From: JBEDUK01 sp963781595
Lineage (GTDB): Bacteria > Actinomycetota > UBA4738
Length of the DNA stretch: 64,000 bases
Assembly (NCBI GenBank): GCA_963781595.1
Contig: CAWAGG010000006.1
Span: forward strand, 2,728,001 to 2,792,000
Direction: 5' to 3'
Part shown: positions 59,651-64,000 of the stretch, piece after piece
Layout: each line of letters opens with the position of its first letter
How positions within the stretch are numbered: position 1 is the stretch's first letter
Notes under the pieces: model-generated
Told to the model about the DNA's origin: nothing
Databases searched by the model: none
Seen by the model: the letters and a program-made list of their open reading frames with translations, nothing else
Translations under genes and position numbers: made by a program

Positions 59651-60160
59651 GTGGGCTCCGGCGTGCGGCGAGCGCTCCTGGTGCTCGCCGTCGTGGTGCT
59701 CGCGGCGATCGCCGGCGCAGCGGGCCTGTCGATCGCGCGCTCGGGGGGCGCCCGCGGGTTCCCCGTCGATCAGCTCGACGAAGGGGTCAGCGGCGCCACC
59801 CTGCAGGTCACGCCCACGTTCGTCTACCGCCACGGCTCGATGGTGATCGTCCTGCGCCCGTTCGCGCCGGATTCACCGATCCCCGTCGCCTGGTGCCCCG
59901 ACCAGGGGTTCTTCGAGGACCCGGAGACGGGGTCGAAGTTCGGCCCGGAGGGGACCTACCTGGCTGGCCCGGCGTCGCGCGGCATGGACCGGATGCGCTC
60001 GACGGTCGTCGGCGGCGTGTTGCAGGTGGCCCCGGGCGAGATCATCCCTGGGGCCGAGCGCGGGACGGAACGACCGGCCGCGTCGGAGCCGCGGTGTGAC
60101 TGGGCGAAGGCCGTCTTCGCCCCTGGCGTCGCGGCGCCGCCGTCGCCGACCCCGGAGTGA
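59651..60160 (+). CDS. membrane-anchored protein with degenerate Rieske-like segment
   Basis: A 169-residue protein with a single N-terminal membrane helix (RALLVLAVVVLAAIAGAAGL) and an outside domain. The stretch VAWCPDQGFFEDPETGSKFG followed by GPEGTYLAGPASRGMDRM resembles the second half of a Rieske fold (CPxHG...FDPxTG...GPAxR), but the ligand His is missing and only one Cys remains, so a 2Fe-2S cluster seems impossible. The GTG directly follows the stop of the isocitrate-type gene, so the two are cotranscribed. Function unknown. The C-terminus is Pro-rich (GVAAPPSPTPE). Confidence 0.65.
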   Translation: MGSGVRRALLVLAVVVLAAIAGAAGLSIARSGGARGFPVDQLDEGVSGATLQVTPTFVYRHGSMVIVLRPFAPDSPIPVAWCPDQGFFEDPETGSKFGPEGTYLAGPASRGMDRMRSTVVGGVLQVAPGEIIPGAERGTERPAASEPRCDWAKAVFAPGVAAPPSPTPE

Positions 60161-60177
60161 TCCGGCCGCCGACCAGA

Positions 60178-60293
60178 AGCGCCCCGAGCCGCGCCATGCG
60201 CACGATCGTCTCGTTCGCCGTCGCGATGTCGACGGGCTCCCGCGGGCGCGCGATCGCCGCTGCACACGCCGAGAGGTCGATCGGCTCGGTCAC
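60178..60293 (-). pseudogene. N-terminal remnant of a cupin-like gene
   Basis: Right after mdh a GTG (overlapping its TGA as GTGA) opens a frame reading MTEPIDLSACAAAIARPREP, then VDIATANETIVRMARLGALL. This resembles the N-terminus of small actinobacterial cupin proteins (DLAAxAAAI...VVxxNDxxVRxARLxG), but after about 38 residues the similarity ends and the frame runs into the antisense side of the preceding gene. The cupin core with its histidines is absent, so I read it as truncated or as a junction artefact. Confidence 0.35.
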
Positions 60294-61235
60294 GACGTCA
60301 GGCTCGCGAGGTCGGCGCACTTCGACGCGGATGCCCTCCGCCGCCCCGCGAAGCGCCGGTGAGCTCGTCGTCGTTCAGGTCCAGCTCGACGATCTCCTCG
60401 ACGCCCCCGCGGCCCAGGCGTGCCGGCACGCCCACGTACACGTCCGGAGATCCCGTACTCGCCCGTGGTCCAGGCGCAGACCGGGCAGGACCTCCTTGGT
60501 GTCCCCGGCGATCGGCGTTCACCATCTGGCGGCCGAGGCGCTGAGGGCGCGTAGTACGCGCTACCCTTCTTCAGCAGCCCCACGATCTCCGCGCCCGGCG
60601 TCCCGCGTCCGCTGGTACAGGCGCTCCAGCGTCGTCCTCGTCGACCAGATCGGTCAGCGGCCTCCCGTCCACGGTCGCCTGGCGCGGCAGCGGCACCATG
60701 GCCTCGCCGTGCGAGCCGAGCGTCATCGCCTCGACCGTCGATCGGCGAGACGCCCAGCTCCTCGGCGATGAAGTACCGCAGCCGTGCCGAATCCAGGACG
60801 CCGGCCATGCCCATCACGCGCTCCTTGGGGAACCCGTGACCTGCCGAGGCCAGGTACGTCATCTCGTCGAGCGGGTTGCGTCACCACGATCAGCATCGCG
60901 TCCGGGCGAGTGCTGCGCGACGGTGCCGACGACCGCGCGCATGATCCCGGCGTTCTTGTCCAGCAGGTCCATCCGGCTCATCCCGGGCTGGCGCGGGAGG
61001 CCCGCCGTGATCACCACGATGTCGGAGCCGGCCGTGTCCGCGTAGTCGTTCGTTCCGCATGACGTTCGGCTCGAACCCCTCGACCGGGCGACGACTCCCG
61101 CATGTCCAGGGCGAGACCCTGGGGAGCCCTTCGACGATGTCGACCATCACGACCTCGTCGGCCAGGCCCCTGCTGCACGACCCGCATCGCCGTCGTCGCC
61201 CCGACGAACCCGCTCCCCACGACCGTAACCTTCAT
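60290..61235 (-). pseudogene. mdh: malate dehydrogenase gene interrupted by several frameshifts
   Basis: NAD-dependent malate dehydrogenase (TCA cycle), readable only by joining frames. It starts MKVTVVGSGFVGATTAMRVV at 61235, then LALDMRESSP, SDIVVITAGLPRQPGMSR, MTYLASAGHGFPKERVMGMA, GVLDSARLRYFIAEELGVS, PDVYVGVPARLGRGGVEEIV and KCADLASLTS with a stop at 60290-60292. At least six one-base insertions or deletions are visible, for example near 61170 (extra G), 61122 (missing C), 61086 (extra C), 61058, 60905 and 60877. All conserved residues are otherwise present, so this looks like sequence error. GGAGGTCGAG precedes the ATG and TAGGAT (61284-61279) is a possible -10. Confidence 0.85.
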
Positions 61236-61303
61236 GGCAGCTCGACCTCCGTTCGCGCGCGCGTGGACCAGCGCGGCAATCCTACGGAAGTCGGGGGCGA
61301 CCG

Positions 61304-62405
61304 CTACGCGACGTGGACCGAACGCAGCCCGGCCTGCTCGAGCATCAGGCTGAAGTCGTGCGGCTTCGACGACGCGTCCATCGCGCGTCGATCGTCACGA
61401 TGCCCATCTGCACCAGCCGGAGCAGCGACTGGTCGAAGGTCTGCATCCCGTAGAACGAGCCCTCGGCGATGATCTGCTGGATCTCCGACATCGTGTCGGC
61501 GTCCAGGATCCGGTCGGAGATCCGACCGTTGTTCACCATGATCTCCATCGCCGGGATGCGCCCGCCGGTCGCTGCGCACGGACCAGGCGCTGGCAGACCA
61601 CGCCGCGCAGCGAGCTGGCCAGCGTGACCCGCATCTGGTGCTGCTGGTACGGCGGGAAGAAGTCGACGATCCGGTTCACCGTCTCCATCGCGTCCGAGCG
61701 TGTGCAGCGTGGACAGGACCAGGTGGCCGGTCTCGGCTGCGGCCAGGGCCGCGGATGACCGTCTCCTGGTCGCGCATCTCACCGATCAGGATCACGTCGG
61801 GGTCCTCCCGCATCGCGGCGCGCATGGCCATGATGTAGTTGTCCGTGTCCACGCCGATCTCGCGCTGGTTCATCGTGCGCGATCTGGTCACGGTGCAGGA
61901 CCTCGATCGGGTCCTCGATGGTCAGGACGTGGCAGGGCCGGGTGTAGTTGATGTGGTCGATCATCGCAGCGAGGGTCGTGGTCTTGCCGGAGCCCGTCGG
62001 CCCGCGTGATCAGGATCAGCCCGCGGGCCAAGTCGGACAGGTCGCGGACGACGGGGGGAGGCCGAGCTCCTCGAACGACGCGCTGCCGAGCCGAACCCGC
62101 CGGAGCACCAGGCTCGATCGAGCCCCGCTGGCGGAAGACAGTTCACGCGGAACCGGCCCAGGCGCCGGGCATGCGAGTAGCGCGAAGTCCGCCTCCGTTC
62201 TGCTCCATCGAGTTGTCCGCGCCGGTCCGGCGGCATGATGGACGTGGCCGCCATGCTCCGTGTCCTCGGGTGTGAGCGCCCGCCCGTCCGGCGCGCGGAG
62301 GACGCCGTCGACCCGGATGATCGGGGGCGACCCGACCTTCAGATGCAGGTCGGAACCCTCGTTCTCGCGCGAGCGTCTCAAGCAGCGCGTCGAGTGTCAG
62401 ACCAT
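61304..62405 (-). pseudogene. pilT: type IV pilus twitching ATPase PilT, interrupted by frameshifts
   Basis: Secretion-type hexameric ATPase that retracts type IV pili. Pieces in different frames, in order: LTLDALLETL, SDLHLKVGSPPIIRVDGVLR, the Walker A region near 61985-62005 (disrupted), MIDHINYTRPCHVLTIEDPI, MNQREIGVDTDNYIMAMRAA, DPDVILIGEMRDQETV, HLVLSTLHT, ISDRILDADTMSEIQQIIAE, YGMQTFDQSLLRLVQMGIVT, and DASSKPHDFSLMLEQAGLR to the TAG at 61304. Several single-base indels break it. The conserved blocks argue against old decay. The start is uncertain; ATG 62405 fits best. No other pilus genes are in the window. Confidence 0.82.
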
Positions 62406-63572
62406 GCCGTCCAACCTGGGCGTGAAGGCTGGCCCTCGACGACATGAGCATCGGCCTGTCCGGCGCGAAGGGCTTGACCCGCGCTGAGCTTCTGGATGCA
62501 CGGCGTCGGCCACCTGGCTGGTGCCCACCGCGGTCGGATCGTCGCGCGTGGGCTTCATGTCGTAGGTCACGGCTTCCCCTCGCGCGATCACCGCGGCGAG
62601 CGCCCGCTCCAGCCGATCCGCCGCTGCATCCTCGTCCAGGTGCCGGAGCATCAGCATCGCCGGAGAACATCATGCGCCATCGGGTTCACCTTGTTCATGC
62701 CCCTGTACTTCGGCGCGCTGCCGTGCGTGGCCTCGAACACCGCCACGTCGTCCCCGATGTTCGCGCCCGGAGCCACGCCGAGCCCGCCGACGAGCCCGGC
62801 GCACAGGTCGCTCATGATGTCGCCGTAGAGGTTCGGCAGGACGAGCACGTCGTACTCCTCCGGTCGCTGGACCAGCTGCATGCAGAGGTTGTCGACGATC
62901 CGGTCCTCGAACTCGATGTCGGGGAACTCCTGTTCCGCCACCTCGCGCGCGGTGGCCAGGAACAGCCCGTCGGAGAACTTCATGATGTTCGCCTTGTGCA
63001 CGGCCGTGACCTTCTTCCGGCCGTACCGCCGGGCGTGCTCGAACGCGAACCGGTCACGATCCGCTGGGTCCCGGACACGCTGATCGGCTTGATCGAGATG
63101 CCCGAGTCCTCCGCGGATCGGCTTGCCCGACGAGCTCGGAGATGAACTCGATCAGCTCCTTGCGGTCTCCGGCTGGCCCTGTTCGAACTCGATCCCGGCG
63201 TAGAGGTCCTCGGTGTTCTCGCGGCACGATCACGACGTCGACGTCCTCGTACCGGGATCGCACGCCCGGGTACCACTTGCAGGGCCGGAGGCAGGCGTAC
63301 AGGTCCAGCTCCTTGCGCAGCGCCACGTTCACGCTGCGAAACCCGGTGCCGACCGGGGTGGTGATCGGTCCCTTGATCGCCACCCCGTTCGCCCGGATCG
63401 ACTCCAGCACGTGGTCGGGCAGCGGCGTGCCGTACCGCTCCATCACGTCGGCTCCTGCCTCCTGGACGTCCCAGTCGAACGCCACGCCGGTCGCCTCCAG
63501 TACCCGTCGGGTGGCCTCGGACAGCTCCGGCCCCACGCCGTCGCCGGGGATCAGGGTCACTCGGTAGGTCAT
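62397..63572 (-). pseudogene. second NAD-isocitrate/isopropylmalate-family dehydrogenase, frameshifted
   Basis: Starts MTYRVTLIPGDGVGPELSEA with GAAGGAG upstream and is intact to GVRSRYEDVDVVIV; an extra base in GTGATCGTGCCGCGAG near 63227 then breaks RENTEDLYAGIE. Further pieces are KELIEFISELVGQ, VHKANIMKFSDGLFLATARE, YDVLVLPNLYGDIMSDLCAG, VFEATHGSAPKYRGMNKVNP, MLRHLDEDAAADRLERALAA and VGTSQVADAV. FEATHGSAPKYxGxNKVNP is typical of NAD-isocitrate dehydrogenase. The exact 3' end (62.4-62.5 kb) is not determinable. TAGCAT (63617-63612) is the likely -10. It is the family's second copy in the window. Confidence 0.82.
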
Positions 63573-63675
63573 GGCGAACGCTCCTTCGCAGGCGGTCGGA
63601 TGTCGCGTCCGATGCTAGTCGCCCCGCGCGACCGCCCGGCGCGCGGGCGCGCAACGTTCGAAACCTACCCCTGGG

Positions 63676-63733
63676 TATACTCGACCCCGTGCGTGCGAAC
63701 GGAGCCGGCGAACGGGGCCGACGATGCCGCTGA
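63676..63733 (+). promoter_or_regulatory. gltA promoter with 14-codon leaderless upstream ORF
   Basis: TATACT (63676-63681), 7 nt, then GTG (63689) opening MRANGAGERGRRCR with TGA at 63731-63733. That stop lies 7 bases inside the citrate synthase frame (+2 relative to it). The citrate synthase ATG has no good ribosome site, so its initiation may depend on this short ORF. A single-base sequence error could instead fuse the two frames. Confidence 0.45.
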
Positions 63734-64000
63734 AGGGTCTCCAGGACATCGTCGCGGCCGAAACCCGCATCTCCGACATCGACGGCAAGACCGGCAAGCT
63801 CTGGTACGCCGGGTACTCGATCGCCGATCTGGCCGAGCATTCGACGTTCGAAGAGGTCATGTTCCTGCTGCAGAACCTGCGGCTCCCGACCCGCGACGAG
63901 CTGGACGAGATCCGCGAGCAGATGGCCGTAGAGCGCGAGACCACAGGGTTCATCGCCCAGCTGATGCCCACGCTCGCCGAGCAGACGTCGCCGATGTCGA
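63724..64000 (+). CDS. gltA: citrate synthase (5' part)
   Basis: Condenses oxaloacetate and acetyl-CoA; first enzyme of the TCA cycle (a 2-methylcitrate synthase is the alternative). About 92 codons are present before the window ends: MPLKGLQDIVAAETRISDID, GKTGKLWYAGYSIADLAEHS and TFEEVMFLLQNLRLPTRDEL. The start RISDIDGxxGxLxYxGYxIxDLAE is the citrate synthase N-terminal signature. It diverges from the second isocitrate-type dehydrogenase across 151 bp. Its catalytic histidines lie outside the window. Confidence 0.9.
   Translation, partial: MPLKGLQDIVAAETRISDIDGKTGKLWYAGYSIADLAEHSTFEEVMFLLQNLRLPTRDELDEIREQMAVERETTGFIAQLMPTLAEQTSPMS

Noticed and set aside
60290..63572. True pseudogenes (genome decay) for mdh, pilT and the isocitrate-type gene
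   Set aside because: Conserved residues are intact between indels and three adjacent unrelated genes are hit at once; sequence error is the simpler account.
1..64000. tRNA, rRNA, CRISPR, prophage, IS elements or a replication origin
   Set aside because: I looked in the gaps on both strands and saw no tRNA-like cloverleaf, repeat-spacer array, transposase, integrase or DnaA-box cluster. Small RNAs would not be detectable by reading alone.

Overview
The window is a very GC-rich (about 70 % by eye), gene-dense chromosomal segment with no tRNA, rRNA, CRISPR array, insertion sequence or phage gene that I could see. It looks actinobacterial, probably from a little-studied or uncultured lineage. 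The evidence is an LmbE/MshB-like deacetylase, an NADPH:F420 oxidoreductase, an Sdh1-type succinate dehydrogenase with one large anchor protein, an actinobacterial LexA box, a 13E12/DUF222-HNH gene, a WhiG/FliA-type sigma factor, and many genes that seem to be transcribed without a 5' leader (TAnnnT followed 6-8 nt later by ATG or GTG). I cannot name a genus.

Layout. 1-6.1 kb (minus): LCP cell-envelope protein, a large membrane protein and gatC-gatA-gatB. 6.2-9.4 kb (plus): acyl-CoA synthetase, a damaged ECF sigma gene and its intact anti-sigma gene. 9.5-15.2 kb: thioesterase, sigma factor, acyl-CoA dehydrogenase, thiolase and a divergent FtsH-like membrane protease. 15.4-19.3 kb (plus): seven-repeat secreted propeller, HTH protein, methylmalonyl-CoA epimerase and ABC-F ATPase. 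19.3-24.5 kb (minus): unknown protein, molybdopterin hydroxylase large subunit, crotonyl-CoA carboxylase/reductase and a RecB-like nuclease. 24.5-33.2 kb: carboxylase beta chain, small unknown protein, two glycosyltransferases, LmbE, zwf, SDR, rpe and HAD. 33.2-43.2 kb: LexA-boxed DUF222-HNH gene, amidohydrolase, 3-hydroxybutyryl-CoA dehydrogenase, ethylmalonyl-CoA mutase, M23 peptidase, second acyl-CoA dehydrogenase, VOC, GNAT and PH-SHOCT. 43.2-50.2 kb: birA, biotin carboxylase-BCCP, HAD, a channel-like RCK protein, npdG and methylmalonyl-CoA mutase large subunit. 50.3-57.8 kb (plus): universal stress protein, then two complete succinate dehydrogenases in tandem. 57.8-64 kb: cupredoxin, NAD-isocitrate-type dehydrogenase, a membrane-anchored protein, then malate dehydrogenase, PilT and a second isocitrate-type dehydrogenase, all three broken by frameshifts, and the start of citrate synthase.

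How it fits together. Much of the window serves acyl-CoA and TCA-cycle metabolism. Thiolase, 3-hydroxybutyryl-CoA dehydrogenase, Ccr, epimerase, ethylmalonyl-CoA mutase, two acyl-CoA dehydrogenases, a biotin-dependent carboxylase with its biotin ligase, and methylmalonyl-CoA mutase supply most of an ethylmalonyl-CoA type route from acetyl-CoA to succinyl-CoA. Two succinate dehydrogenases, malate and isocitrate dehydrogenases and citrate synthase lie beside them. Zwf and Rpe add pentose-phosphate steps.

The most unusual signals are: (i) a recurring leaderless-promoter geometry, including a few tiny upstream ORFs that start 7-11 nt after a -10 box and end on the start of sdhC, the ftsH-like gene, rpe or gltA; (ii) tandem Sdh1-Sdh2 operons, whose Sdh1 anchor carries a CHSCRH motif; (iii) a channel-like protein with no potassium selectivity filter; (iv) a 30-bp perfect palindrome between ecm and hbd; (v) an SOS box on the HNH gene; (vi) dense single-base indels in 60.2-63.3 kb, more likely a sequence-quality problem than gene decay.
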